DNA of 64,000 nt from Trichomonas vaginalis G3 (GCF_026262505.1 NC_067204.1:1831797-1895796), one strand, 5' to 3'; positions 45,671-56,633 are shown, numbered from the stretch's first letter. Notes: generated by a model from the sequence alone, not told the origin. Translations and numbers: made by a program.

Positions 45671-48587
45671 TATACATATATAAATACATACATATATACA
45701 TATATAAATATAACATATATAAATATATACATATATATAATATATACATATATAAATATATACATATATAAATACATATATAAATATATACATATATAAA
45801 TATATACATATAAATATATACATATATAAAATATACATATAAAATATACATATATAAATATAACATATATAAATATACACATATATAAATATACATATAT
45901 AAATATACATATATAAATATACATATATAAATATACATATATAAATATACATATATAAATATACATATATAAATATACATATATAAATATATACATATAT
46001 AAATATATACATATATAATATATACATATATAAATATACATATATAAATATACATATAAATATATACATATATAATATATACATATATAAATATATACAT
46101 ATATAAATATATACATATATAATATATACATATATAATATATACATATATAAATATATACATATATAAATATATACATATATAATATATACATATATAAA
46201 TATACATATTAAATATATACATATATAAATATATACATATATAAATATATACATATATAAATATATACATATATAATATATACATATATAAATATACATA
46301 TATAAATATATACATATATAATATATACATATAAAATATATACATATATAATATATACATATAAATATATACATATATAAATATATACATATATAAATAT
46401 ATACATATATAAATATATACATATAAAATATATACATATATAAATATATACATATATAAATATATACATATATAAATATATACATATATAAATATACATA
46501 TATAAATATACATATATAAATATATACATATATAATATATACATATATAATATATACATATATAAATATATACATATATAAATATATACATATATAAATA
46601 TATACATATATAATATATACATATATAATATATACATATATAAATATACATATATAAATATATACATATATAATATATACATATATAATATATACATATA
46701 TAAATATACATATATATATACATATATAATATATACATATTAAATATATACATATATAAATATACATATATAAATATACATATATAATATATACATATAT
46801 AAAATATACATATATAAATATATACATATATAAATATACATATATAAATATATACATATATAAATATATACATATATAATATATACATATATAATATACA
46901 TATATAAATATATACATATAAATATATACATATAAATATATACATATATAAATATATACATATATAAATATATACATATATAAATATATACATATATAAA
47001 TATACATATATAAATATACATATATAAATATACATATATAAATATACATATATAATATATACATATATAAATATACATATATAAATATATACATATATAA
47101 ATATATACATATATAAATATACATATATAATATATACATATATAATATATACATATATAAATATACATATATAAATATATACATATATAAATATACATAT
47201 ATAATATACATATAAATATATACATATATAAATATATACATATATAATATATACATATATAAATATATACATATATAATATATACATATATAAATATATA
47301 CTATAAAATATATACATATATAAATATATACATATATAAATATATACATATATAAATATATACATATATAATATATACATATATAAATATATACATATAT
47401 AAATATATACATATATAATATATACATATATAAATATATACATATATAAATATATACATATATAAATATATACATATATAAATATATACATATATAAATA
47501 TATACATATATAAATATATACATATATAAATATATACATATATAAATATATACATATATATATACATATATAAATATATACATATATAAATATATACATA
47601 TATAAATATATACATATATAAATATATACATATATAATATATACATATATAAATATATACATATATAAATATATACATATATAAATATACATATATAAAT
47701 ATATACATATTAAATATATACATATATAATAATATACATATATAAATATACATATATAAATATACATATATAATATATACATATATAAATATATACATAT
47801 AAATAATTATAACATATATAAATATATACATATATAAATATATACATATATAAATATATACAATATAAATATACATATATAATATATACATATATAAATA
47901 TATACATATATAAATATATACATATATAAATATATACATATATAAATATATACATATATAAATATATACATATATAAATATATACATATATAAAATATAC
48001 ATATATAAATATATACATATATAAATATACATATATAAATATATACATATATAAATATATACATATATAAATATATACATATAAATATATACATATATAA
48101 ATATATACATATATAAATATATACATATATAAATATATACATATATAAATATATACATATATAAATATATACATATATAAATATATACATATATAAATAT
48201 ATACATATATAAATATATACATATATAAATATATACATATATAAATATATACATATATAAATATATACATATATAAATATATACATATATAAATATATAC
48301 ATATATAAATATATACATATAAATATATACATATATAAATATATACATATATAAATATATACATATATAAATATATACATATATAAATATATACATATAT
48401 AAATATATACATATATAAATATATACATATATAAATATATACATATAAAATATATACATATATAATATATACATATATAAATATATACATATATAAATAT
48501 TACATATATAAATATATATATATACATATATAAATATATACATATATAAATATATACATATATAAATATATACATATATAAATATAT
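45671..48587. repeat. AT minisatellite array 1 (mixed 14, 15 and 16 bp units)
   Basis: Units of the form TATACATATATAAA with one or two extra bases. 16 bp units (AAATATATACATATAT) dominate from about 47300 to 48587; 14, 15 and 16 bp units alternate irregularly in 45800-47300. Long open frames here are an artefact: the unit lacks stop codons in some frames and gives runs of Y, I, C, M and F. Confidence 0.95.
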
Positions 48588-48592
48588 GTTGT

Positions 48593-49839
48593 AAACAGAA
48601 ATTCATCAAAAGTGACACCTCAGAAAAGCTAAAATATTGAATTTTTGGAACTTTTGATAGAGCACGTTTTTAAATATTAATTAAAGTAAATGTATATTTT
48701 GTAAAGATTCTTTTTAATAAAAAAAATAAAATTTTGAAGAAGAACACAAAATCTTCTGAAAAATAATATCACATAAACTCATATTATTTTCTAATATATA
48801 ACTAATTTTATATAAAAATCAAATTCAATGATCTTAAAAGCGAAGGATAAACCTCAAAATTTACGAATATAATGAGTGGGAATATAATGTTTATCTATCA
48901 TAAAACCATATGAAATATCAATTTTTGCTTTACGCCTAATTTTTTGACGACAATTAGCAAAAAATGTTAAATGTTAACACTCAGTCATTTTGAATATGAA
49001 AAATAAAATTGACTTTGATTAAATGTTTTTATTTATCATGCAATTCTTCTTGCGACCAAAGATTTGAATAAAATTTCAAAAAATAAGATAGCTTAAAAAA
49101 TAATATACGGTAGTGTTTACTAATAGATGAATAGTATATAAATTCTATTAAAATGGATTTGATCCAAAAAAATATAAAACCAAAAATAATTGTTATAAAT
49201 TTAAATGAAGAAGTAATTTAAAACGATTTTATTTATGATCAAATTTTATATATTTTTTTGGATCAAATCCATTTTAATAGAATTTATATACTATTCATCT
49301 ATTAGTAAACACTACCGTATATTATTTTTTAAGCTATCTTATTTTTTGAACTTTTATTCAAATCTTTGGTCGCAAGAAGAATTGCATGATAAATAAAAAC
49401 ATTTAATCAAAGTCAATTTTTATTTTTCATATTCAAATGGACTGAGTGTTAACATTTAACATTTTTTGCTAATTGTCGTCAAAAATTAGGCGTAAAGCAA
49501 AAATTGATATTTCATATGGTTTTATGATAGATAAACATTATATTCCCACTCATTATATTCGTAAATTTTGAGGTTTATCCTTCGCTTTTAAGATCATTGA
49601 ATTTGATTTTATATAAAATAGTTATATATTAGAAAATAATATGAGTTTATGTGATATTATTTTTCAGAAGATTTCATTCTATATGCCTATGAAAAGTACT
49701 CTCAAAACTAACTTTTTCCTAATTATAATTAAATCTAGAATATTGTATTATGCTTAGTATTATTTCATTTTTCTCATTCAATTTAGAATTTACAAATGTC
49801 AAAAAATTGAGAGCTGTCACTTTTGATGAATTTCTGTTT
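48593..49839. mobile_element. 1,247 bp foldback element between the minisatellites
   Basis: Perfect 25 bp terminal inverted repeats (48593-48617 and 49815-49839) containing CATCAAAAGTGACA. Inside, arms of ~430 bp (about 48750-49190 and 49240-49675) are nearly complementary around a ~60 bp centre. No gene. Transcribed, it would fold into one long double-stranded stem. Confidence 0.8.
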
Positions 49840-49846
49840 ATTACAA

Positions 49847-51553
49847 TACATATATAAATATATACATATATAAATATATACATATATAAATATATACATA
49901 TATAAATATACACATATATAAATATACACATATATAAATATACATATATAAATATACATATATAAATATACATATATAAATATACATATATAAATATACA
50001 TATATAAATATACATATATAAATATACATATATAAATATACATATATAAATATACATATATAAATATACATATATAAATATACATATATAAATATACATA
50101 TATAAATATACATATATAAATATACATATATAAATATACATATATAAATATACATATATAAATATACATATATAAATATATACATATATAAATATATACA
50201 TATAAAATATATACATATATAAATATATACATATATAAATATATACATATATAAATATATACATATATAAAATATACATATATAAATAACATATATAAAT
50301 ATACATATATAAATATACATATATAAATATACATATTATAATATACATATCTATAATAATATACATATAAAATATACATATATAAATATACATATATAAT
50401 TACATATATAAATATACATATATAAATATACATATATAAATATACATATATAAATATACATATATAAATATATACATATATAAATATATACATATATAAA
50501 TATACATATATAAATATTACATATATAAATATACATATATAAATATACATATATAAATATACATATATAAATATACATATATAAATATACATATTATAAA
50601 TATACATAATAAAATATACATATATAAATATACATATATAAATATACATATATAAATATACATATATAAATATACATATATAAATATACATATATAAATA
50701 ATACATATATAAATATACATATATAAATATACATATATAAATATACATATATAAATATACATATATAAATATACATATATAAATATACATATATAAATAT
50801 ACATATATAAATACATATATAAATATACATATATAAATATACATATATAAATATACATATATAAATATACATATATAAATATACATATATAAATATACAT
50901 ATATAAATATACATATATAAATATACATATATAAATATACATATATAAATATACATATATAAATATACATATATAAATATACATATATAAATATACATAT
51001 ATAAATATACATATATAAATATACATATATAAATATACATATATAAATATACATATATAAATATACATATATAAATATACATATATAAATATACATATAT
51101 AAATATACATATATAAATATACATATATAAATATACATATATAAATATACATATATAAATATACATATATAAATATACATATATAAATATACATATATAA
51201 ATATACATATATAAATATACATATATAAATATACATATATAAATATACATATATAAATATACATATATAAATATACATATATAAATATACATATATAAAT
51301 ATACATATATAAATATACATATATAAATATACATATATAAATATACATATATAAATATACATAATAAATATACATATATAAATATACATATATAAATATA
51401 CATATATAAATATACATATATAAATATACATATATAAATATACATATATAAATATACATATATAAATATACATATATAAATATACATATATAAATATACA
51501 TATATAAATATACATATATAAATATACATACATAAATATACATATATAAATAG
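49847..51553. repeat. AT minisatellite array 2 (mainly 14 bp units)
   Basis: Mostly pure 14 bp units AAATATACATATAT, with a few 16 bp units near 49860-49910, 50175-50270 and 50465-50500 and a few single-base variants. Same strand orientation as array 1. Confidence 0.95.
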
Positions 51554-51605
51554 TGTTTGGAAATTTAAGGTTAAGTGTCACTTTTTCGTAAATTCTACCA
51601 CACTC

Positions 51606-52335
51606 TTCATTACTTGAATTTAAAATGTTGTTTTACATGATATCAGCCAAATTTCCAAATACACATGCATTCCCAATTTTTCAATTTGTCGTTTATCCAA
51701 ACACTTCAGAAAATATTGCATTCTGTCTCAAGGCATTTTTTAACTGGGCAAAAGTAAAACCAAAATATTTTATGTCAGATTGTGCACAAGAAATCGAAAA
51801 TGCGATTATCAACTCTTTTCCAGAAGTTATCCTTCATTGGTGTGCAGTTCATGTAATGAGGGCGTTCAGAAAAAATTTGAAAGATTATGCATTTGAGAGT
51901 TCAGACAAATTGATATTAGATACAAAAATGAACTATCTTGCATACGGCAGAAATGGCAAGAAAGAATGGATTGAACCAACGTTCAAAAAAATTCTGGAAA
52001 TAGCCGAAAAATTCCCAGAATTTTCAAAATACATACAAAATCAATGGATATCAAACCAAGAAAGATGGACAGCCTCTGAAAGAGATGAAAATTTAGCTCT
52101 CACAAATAACATTTCAGAATCGATTAACAAAAAAATTAAATATTACTACTTTGGCGGAACAATTTTCATGAGATTTGATCGATTTGTGATGAAATTAATC
52201 GATTTTATCGTTCCTTCATTTTATTACAGAATTTCTCAAGATATAAGGCTCAGAGACAAAATTCCAAATCCGTTGCCATCTGTAAAAAAGCCAAAAAAGT
52301 CTACAATCAGACTGGATACAGAAAAATGTAATTAA
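51606..52335 (+). pseudogene. MULE transposase, 3' part (DDE domain)
   Basis: Open from the 80 bp duplicate to TAA 52333-52335. Contains KYFMSDCAQEIENAI, with the second expected catalytic Asp, and HWCAVHVMRAF, the conserved W/C/H block of Mutator-like transposases, then a helical C-terminus. On its own it lacks the zinc finger and first Asp. The Maverick tip begins right at the stop, so the natural 3' end and the terminal repeat of the MULE are probably lost. Confidence 0.85.
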
Positions 52336-52344
52336 TACACCTTT

Positions 52345-52373
52345 CAAGTGTACGGAGGCACTGCGCACCTACT
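52345..52373. repeat. Maverick tip hairpin, right copy
   Basis: GTACGGAGGCACTGCGCACC, the counterpart of 10138-10170, within ~40 bp of the tip; the left arm is better preserved than the right. Confidence 0.5.
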
Positions 52374-52512
52374 TACCCATTATATGTGAATTTGACACTT
52401 TACGAAACCGTTAACGTATATTTTACAACACAAACGACAACACTAACTTAACCTTAAATATTTACAAAGCCGCCAACCACTTCACCTCACTAATGTAAAA
52501 AAATAAACGTTC

Positions 52513-52833
52513 TCACTTACAAAAGTATTGCAACTCCTCCCATTGCTGTGCTTCACATAACAGCTCATAATCTTCTGACTCACTTTCTTCTTCATATAGG
52601 TCAAAGTCACTGTCAAAATAAATGTTAGTAAGTTTTGACAAAGCTAATGAAACACGTTTACCGTTTGTATCGTATGCTTGTATAAACTTTCCATTCTTCA
52701 TTCCTTCATAAACGCTCAAACTAACTTTACCCTTTCTCCCTCGTATCTGATAGAATGTATTTTCACGAGGAACGAAGAACAAATTCTTGAACTCATGACC
52801 GTTGTAGTTTGTTATCTCAATAGTTTTCGTCAT
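52513..52833 (-). CDS. Small acidic-tailed Maverick protein, unknown function
   Basis: 106 aa. A beta-rich N-terminal part (FVPRENTFYQIRGRKGKVSL, then DTNGKRVSL) is followed by a very acidic tail (EEESESEDYE) and EAQQWEELQYFCK. It is the gene nearest the element tip. The left copy is interrupted after the ATG and only its 3' end survives, with a different acidic stretch. No family recognised. Confidence 0.6.
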   Translation of the reverse strand: MTKTIEITNYNGHEFKNLFFVPRENTFYQIRGRKGKVSLSVYEGMKNGKFIQAYDTNGKRVSLALSKLTNIYFDSDFDLYEEESESEDYELLCEAQQWEELQYFCK

Positions 52834-52924
52834 TTATATAAAAATAAAATAAAAAATAAACTTAAAAATTAATGATATCTCCACCCTCACACGTATGAAA
52901 ACATAGCACAAAAATAAATTTAGG

Positions 52925-52970
52925 TGAAGTGGTGAGATCTCACCTCTTTTTTCATCTGTTTTTTCACCCT
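52925..52970. repeat. GGTGA-rich palindrome cluster
   Basis: AGGTGAAGTGGTGAGATCTCACC followed by TTTTTTCATC and TTTTTTCACC. Same family as 9079-9125; lies just past the end of the basic-tailed gene. Confidence 0.6.
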
Positions 52971-52977
52971 GTTGAAT

Positions 52978-53505
52978 TCATTGCTTTATAACTCTCTTCC
53001 TTGGTTTCTTTTTAGTTGCTTTCTTCACGTCTGTCTCCAACTTGACTGTCTTTCTTCTTCGTCCGTAATGATACCAGTTACTTCCACCAGTCAATGGGTC
53101 AAATGGTCTTTCGTAAGGGTTTCCATACATTCCATAGGGACCATACGGAAGAACTACTGGTGGAGAAGAAACATTTTCTTTAGTTCCATCGACTCTATTT
53201 AAATGCATTGTTTCACCTTTCATCTGGTCATTAAAGTCTTTTGCGTGTTTTGCAAACTCATCGTCCTTTCCTAAAGCATTTTCTGACTCAGTCGCAACCA
53301 AATTGGATGCTTTATTTATGAGCCCTATTTTATTTAATCTTAACTTCTTTGCAACCCAGCCTCCAATCTTCCCTTTATTTGCATCTAATGTCTTTGAAAC
53401 CCTTCCTCCACTCATTTTATTTACTGCGTCATAAGCTCCAAGTGCTTTTGCTCCAAATGCTAATGCTTTTGTTCCCATTGCGCCTAAAGCTGCCCAAGCT
53501 ACCAT
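52978..53505 (-). CDS. Small basic-tailed virion-type protein
   Basis: 175 aa. The N-terminal ~35 residues are Ala/Gly-rich and hydrophobic (WAALGAMGTKALAFGAKALG). A middle Lys/Asn region is followed by a Pro/Gly/Tyr-rich stretch (VVLPYGPYGMYGNPYE) and a C-terminus with KKATKKKPRKR. The arrangement suggests a membrane-active or DNA-binding virion component, by analogy with small core proteins of adenovirus-like particles; this is inference. ATG follows directly after the stop of the preceding gene (GTGTAAATG). Confidence 0.65.
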   Translation of the reverse strand: MVAWAALGAMGTKALAFGAKALGAYDAVNKMSGGRVSKTLDANKGKIGGWVAKKLRLNKIGLINKASNLVATESENALGKDDEFAKHAKDFNDQMKGETMHLNRVDGTKENVSSPPVVLPYGPYGMYGNPYERPFDPLTGGSNWYHYGRRRKTVKLETDVKKATKKKPRKRVIKQ

Positions 53506-53730
53506 TTACACCATATTAAAATCATCTCTCTTCAATATTATCTCATAAAAGTTCTCGTTACTGGAGAAAGTCAATGAAACATAAGCGTTCTCACGGGCTT
53601 CGCCCTCACCGCTTTGCGGTCTATCTAACTTCTTTCTTATATCATCTATACGCTTCAAAATGTCTGAACAGTTGCTAACATCTTCTACAACAGTTATTTC
53701 ATCATGAATGACCTTCAAGAACAAGCTCAT
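53506..53730 (-). CDS. Small Maverick protein containing a double-hairpin element
   Basis: 74 aa. Its ATG abuts the TAA of the capsid-like gene and its TAA abuts the next ATG, so three genes run without spacing. Residues around DRPQSGEGEARE are encoded by a GC-rich double hairpin that looks inserted. The left copy is frameshifted. Function unknown. Confidence 0.6.
   Translation of the reverse strand: MSLFLKVIHDEITVVEDVSNCSDILKRIDDIRKKLDRPQSGEGEARENAYVSLTFSSNENFYEIILKRDDFNMV
53590..53621. repeat. GC-rich double-hairpin element in coding sequence
   Basis: GGGCTTCGCCC and CCGCTTTGCGG separated by TCA; identical to 8428-8459 in the opposite orientation. Translated in frame in the 74 aa gene. 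Confidence 0.7.
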
Positions 53731-54612
53731 TTAATATGCTATTAAAATCATTTCAATAATGAGTCCATCCTTTCCGTCTTTGGGTAGCACAACATCTTTC
53801 ATTGAAGAAGGTTCGACAAGTCTTATGTTAAACTTACTGACAAAGTTTGTTATACTATAATGCTTCGGCGGCGAATACATGTAGTTTGAAAGACATAATA
53901 TAGATTCTTCAGCAAATTCACTTATACTGGATTTTATAACAATGTTCTCACGAGACCAAATACCACCAATTGACAATCTTGTAAGCAATCCTGCTGAACC
54001 TTCTACTGTAAACGTCGATGGTAACATTCCACGAAGGTCATCTATTGACATCGTTGAGTCACTGTATTTAAATATTTTCTTAAAGCAATCGTCATTATCT
54101 AACCATGCAATAGCTTTGAAGTTTTCATTCGAATATACATCTGCTTCATTAAATGTAAAACCTGACTTCTTTGCAGAGACGACTTTAAAATCTATTGAGT
54201 TTGTTTCAAAATTATATGCTATGGTAACTTCTGAAGGTAATGGATGTCCTTCCGCAGTCAGTTGTTCTCTCACTACCGTTTGAAGCTTTGTATTAAAAAC
54301 TTTCATGTCATCTCCTGTATCTAAGTTCACATACACAGCAACAGGGAAACTATCTTGCTTCTTTGTTTCATCATTATATCTCAAAACATTAAAGTTCTTC
54401 AATAATATTGTTCTTCCTGCTGGAATACTTCGAACCTGTCTGATTTCAATAGCTTTCTCACCTCCTACATACTCTACCCAGTGTCTTGGATATTCATAAG
54501 TATACTGACTTTCTTGAATTTTGGTTGGTTTCATCATAACATGTTCATAGTATATCTTTATACTCTTGTCAGTTAGACTCGGCGCTATGTTCTGAATATT
54601 TCTGACTTGCAT
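53731..54612 (-). CDS. Capsid-like Maverick structural protein (intact copy)
   Basis: 293 aa from ATG 54610-54612 (MQVRNIQN). An upstream in-frame ATG at 54699 overlaps the ATPase gene and is unlikely. The protein is rich in alternating strand patterns (for example IPAGRTILLKNFNVL and KFNIRLVE) and ends IIEMILIAY. Position next to the packaging ATPase, length and beta-rich texture suggest a virion structural protein, possibly jelly-roll. It is shorter than usual double jelly-roll major capsid proteins, so that identity is not claimed. Three single-base changes break the left copy. Confidence 0.6.
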   Translation of the reverse strand: MQVRNIQNIAPSLTDKSIKIYYEHVMMKPTKIQESQYTYEYPRHWVEYVGGEKAIEIRQVRSIPAGRTILLKNFNVLRYNDETKKQDSFPVAVYVNLDTGDDMKVFNTKLQTVVREQLTAEGHPLPSEVTIAYNFETNSIDFKVVSAKKSGFTFNEADVYSNENFKAIAWLDNDDCFKKIFKYSDSTMSIDDLRGMLPSTFTVEGSAGLLTRLSIGGIWSRENIVIKSSISEFAEESILCLSNYMYSPPKHYSITNFVSKFNIRLVEPSSMKDVVLPKDGKDGLIIEMILIAY

Positions 54613-54628
54613 TTTTAATGGAGATAAA
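54613..54628. promoter_or_regulatory. 16 bp divergent promoter, ATPase and capsid-like gene
   Basis: ATGs on opposite strands are 16 bp apart (TTTAATGGAGATAAA region). TCATTTTATC lies 5' of the capsid-like ATG, across the ATPase start codon. Confidence 0.4.
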
Positions 54629-55516
54629 ATGAAGCATTTAATACATGACGTAGATGAAGACATGAATGAAACTACAGACAAACTTAACTCTTCTCTCATT
54701 CTTCCTTTCAGTAAGGACTATGAGTTCTGTTCAAATGGTGTTTATTTCTATTGTGGAAAGATGGGTTCAGGTAAGACATTTAACCTCATTTGTCATATAC
54801 TCATAACAGAACGTTTAGGAAACGACTCTTACTATGACCAAATCATTATATCAGCAACTTCAGACTCTATGGACTCAACAGCGAAAACATTTATGTCAAA
54901 AGTTCAAGCCTCTGTCGTTAAAGTTCCAGACAGTGAACTCATTGAATTTCTTCAACGTTACATTCGACGTAAGAGGAAATATTATGCCATCGTTGAATTT
55001 ATACAGTCAGGAATGCAAAAGACTTCTGAGGAGATGGAAAGAATTATTGACAAACACCACTTACGTCAGTACTCAGGAGTTTACGATATGAAACGACTGA
55101 CAAACTACATTCTATCAAAACTTTCAAAATACCCCTTCAAAAAATATCCATCAAACACTTTATTAGTTTGTGACGACTTCGCTGGTAAAGGTTTAGTGTC
55201 AAAGCCTGACCCACCATTAGCTAACATCATTACTAAAGTCAGACATTACCATTTAACTGTAGCAATACTTATGCAAACATGGAGGTTTTTAGCTTTAAAC
55301 ATAAAACGTCTCATAACTGACTTCGTTATCTTTCAAGGTTTCTCACGTTATGATATTGAACTCATTTGGAAACAGTCAGGTATAACATTACCTTTTGAAG
55401 AAATCTGGGAAGCATATAAGTCTCTCATCTCTCCTCGTTCATACCTTGAGATTCATATCATGACTAATACCATTAAAGTCAAAAATATTCCATGGGAACG
55501 ACCAACATTGTTTTAA
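54629..55516 (+). CDS. Maverick genome-packaging ATPase (A32/FtsK-like)
   Basis: 295 aa. The Walker A motif is GKMGSGKT (43-50), Walker B is NTLLVCDD (176-183), and a polar Gln follows in AILMQTWRF (Q216) at the position of the motif III/sensor of packaging ATPases. The length fits the Polinton ATP gene. Expected role: pumping element DNA into the capsid. Divergent from the capsid-like gene with a 16 bp gap; convergent with the 133 aa gene, with overlapping stops. The left copy is frameshifted. Confidence 0.88.
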   Translation: MKHLIHDVDEDMNETTDKLNSSLILPFSKDYEFCSNGVYFYCGKMGSGKTFNLICHILITERLGNDSYYDQIIISATSDSMDSTAKTFMSKVQASVVKVPDSELIEFLQRYIRRKRKYYAIVEFIQSGMQKTSEEMERIIDKHHLRQYSGVYDMKRLTNYILSKLSKYPFKKYPSNTLLVCDDFAGKGLVSKPDPPLANIITKVRHYHLTVAILMQTWRFLALNIKRLITDFVIFQGFSRYDIELIWKQSGITLPFEEIWEAYKSLISPRSYLEIHIMTNTIKVKNIPWERPTLF

Positions 55517-55914
55517 AGTTTAACCTTCAATTGACTGATGGTAAACAAATTCCATGCATCTCTGTCGCCATTTCTGTTAATATTTTTGCTGTCATTCATA
55601 TCATCCACTTCCCCATCCGTTAGCTTTTGAGGATATGCGTTAGAATAGCTGTTCTTAAATGAAGGCTTCTCTTCCTTGAGAGCATAAACTCTATAACTTT
55701 CTGCATACTTTATGTTTGAACCTCCTGAGCCATCATTGACATAAATTTTTATAGGCTTCCACCCTTTGTTCATATTCCTGCTTCTTCCCTTAGCTCTTTT
55801 GTTCAGTAGTTCTACATCTTTATACACAGCACCTGTCTCAGTGAATTCAACAATATTTTCATTCGTTAGCTTTGCATTCAAACCCTTGTCGAGTATATTG
55901 TTCATTTCATACAT
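55513..55914 (-). CDS. Small Maverick protein, unknown function (right copy)
   Basis: 133 aa from ATG 55912-55914 (MYEMNN), close to identical to 6136-6537. Its stop overlaps that of the ATPase in TTTAAA (55512-55517). Confidence 0.6.
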   Translation of the reverse strand: MYEMNNILDKGLNAKLTNENIVEFTETGAVYKDVELLNKRAKGRSRNMNKGWKPIKIYVNDGSGGSNIKYAESYRVYALKEEKPSFKNSYSNAYPQKLTDGEVDDMNDSKNINRNGDRDAWNLFTISQLKVKL

Positions 55915-55939
55915 ATAAAAGGTTTTTATTCTATATGAA

Positions 55940-56581
55940 ATGAGAAGCAAATCCATCTTAGCTGGTGCCGTTAATGTTCCAATTGAACCAACATCAAATG
56001 TTGACTCACGAACGACAAACAATATTGTCATAAAGAACTATAGTTCGGAGTGTTTGAAAGAACCAGAACCAGAACTTAAGTCGGGACCTTCGGTCTTGGC
56101 GCATGGCGCCGTGAATTTAAACACAGCTTCAAACGCTAACGCTACATCAGATGTTAAGTTAGAGTATCCACCACTGGACCAAATTCTTTCAAGAGAAGTC
56201 AACGACAATCCTTACACAAATGTTCAAACAAATCCTTCAGATAACGTAGACCATTACCTTCTTCAGTTATACCAAACAATTTTACTCAAAGACGATAAGA
56301 AGCTTTTGACAAATCTTATAAGTAAGAACCAAATAATTCTAACAAAGGAGGACCTTGAAAATGTTATATCACGAATAACAGGAAAGCAATGTGTCATTGA
56401 CTATCTCGACCCTGAAATCGAATGCTGTGGTCAAACGCCACCATTCATGAAAATAGGTAACATCCGCATCATTGAAACACCAGGAACTACAGGAGTTGAG
56501 TTTAAGTATAAATATTCGAACGAGTATACAAAACTATCTACTGACTATAAGCTTTGTTTGAAATATGTTTTAGTAAATTAA
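55940..56581 (+). CDS. Maverick protein of unknown function with 9-residue hairpin insertion
   Basis: 213 aa, counterpart of 5496-6110. Nine extra residues, GPSVLAHGA, are encoded by a 27-base GC-rich double hairpin (56083-56109) in the unstructured N-terminal half. Otherwise close to the left copy. Function not recognised. Confidence 0.65.
   Translation: MRSKSILAGAVNVPIEPTSNVDSRTTNNIVIKNYSSECLKEPEPELKSGPSVLAHGAVNLNTASNANATSDVKLEYPPLDQILSREVNDNPYTNVQTNPSDNVDHYLLQLYQTILLKDDKKLLTNLISKNQIILTKEDLENVISRITGKQCVIDYLDPEIECCGQTPPFMKIGNIRIIETPGTTGVEFKYKYSNEYTKLSTDYKLCLKYVLVN
56083..56109. repeat. 27-base GC-rich double hairpin inserted in frame
   Basis: GACCTTCGGTC and GGCGCATGGCGCC in tandem (the second stem closes at 56110). 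Absent from the otherwise matching left gene between AAATC and CGTGAATTT. Nearly the same sequence lies 475 bp downstream in the intergenic gap. Confidence 0.8.
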
Positions 56582-56582
56582 A

Positions 56583-56623
56583 GCAGTCAGGACCTTCGGT
56601 CTTGGCGCTTTGTGCCGTCAGTC
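56583..56623. repeat. GC-rich double hairpin between convergent genes, right copy
   Basis: GACCTTCGGTC and GGCGCTTTGTGCC inside GCAGTCAG...GTCAGTC. It occupies the same intergenic gap as 5445-5494, with one hairpin of different sequence. Confidence 0.75.
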
Positions 56624-56633
56624 AAAAAAAATT

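Larger units (their letters stand above)
44905..51605. mobile_element. 6.7 kb composite insertion with inverted termini and minisatellite core
   Basis: Nine bases inside each 80 bp duplicate, both ends carry an AGAATTT[T/A]CGAAAAAGT inverted repeat followed by GACAC. Contents: AT-rich spacer, three degenerate ~90 bp direct repeats (45205-45560), minisatellite array 1, a foldback element, minisatellite array 2. No transposase was found. It may be a nested set of non-autonomous elements. Confidence 0.65.

Noticed and set aside
45583-51581. Many long minus-strand ORFs (up to 706 codons) of Tyr, Ile, Met, Cys, Phe and Val
   Set aside because: They are translations of the 14-16 bp AT minisatellite, which lacks stops in several frames. 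All three frames of the strand are open at once, so they carry no coding signal.
54612-54699. Upstream start for the 293 aa capsid-like gene
   Set aside because: The extension is antisense to the conserved ATPase N-terminus; the compact promoter and homologous start favour 54612.
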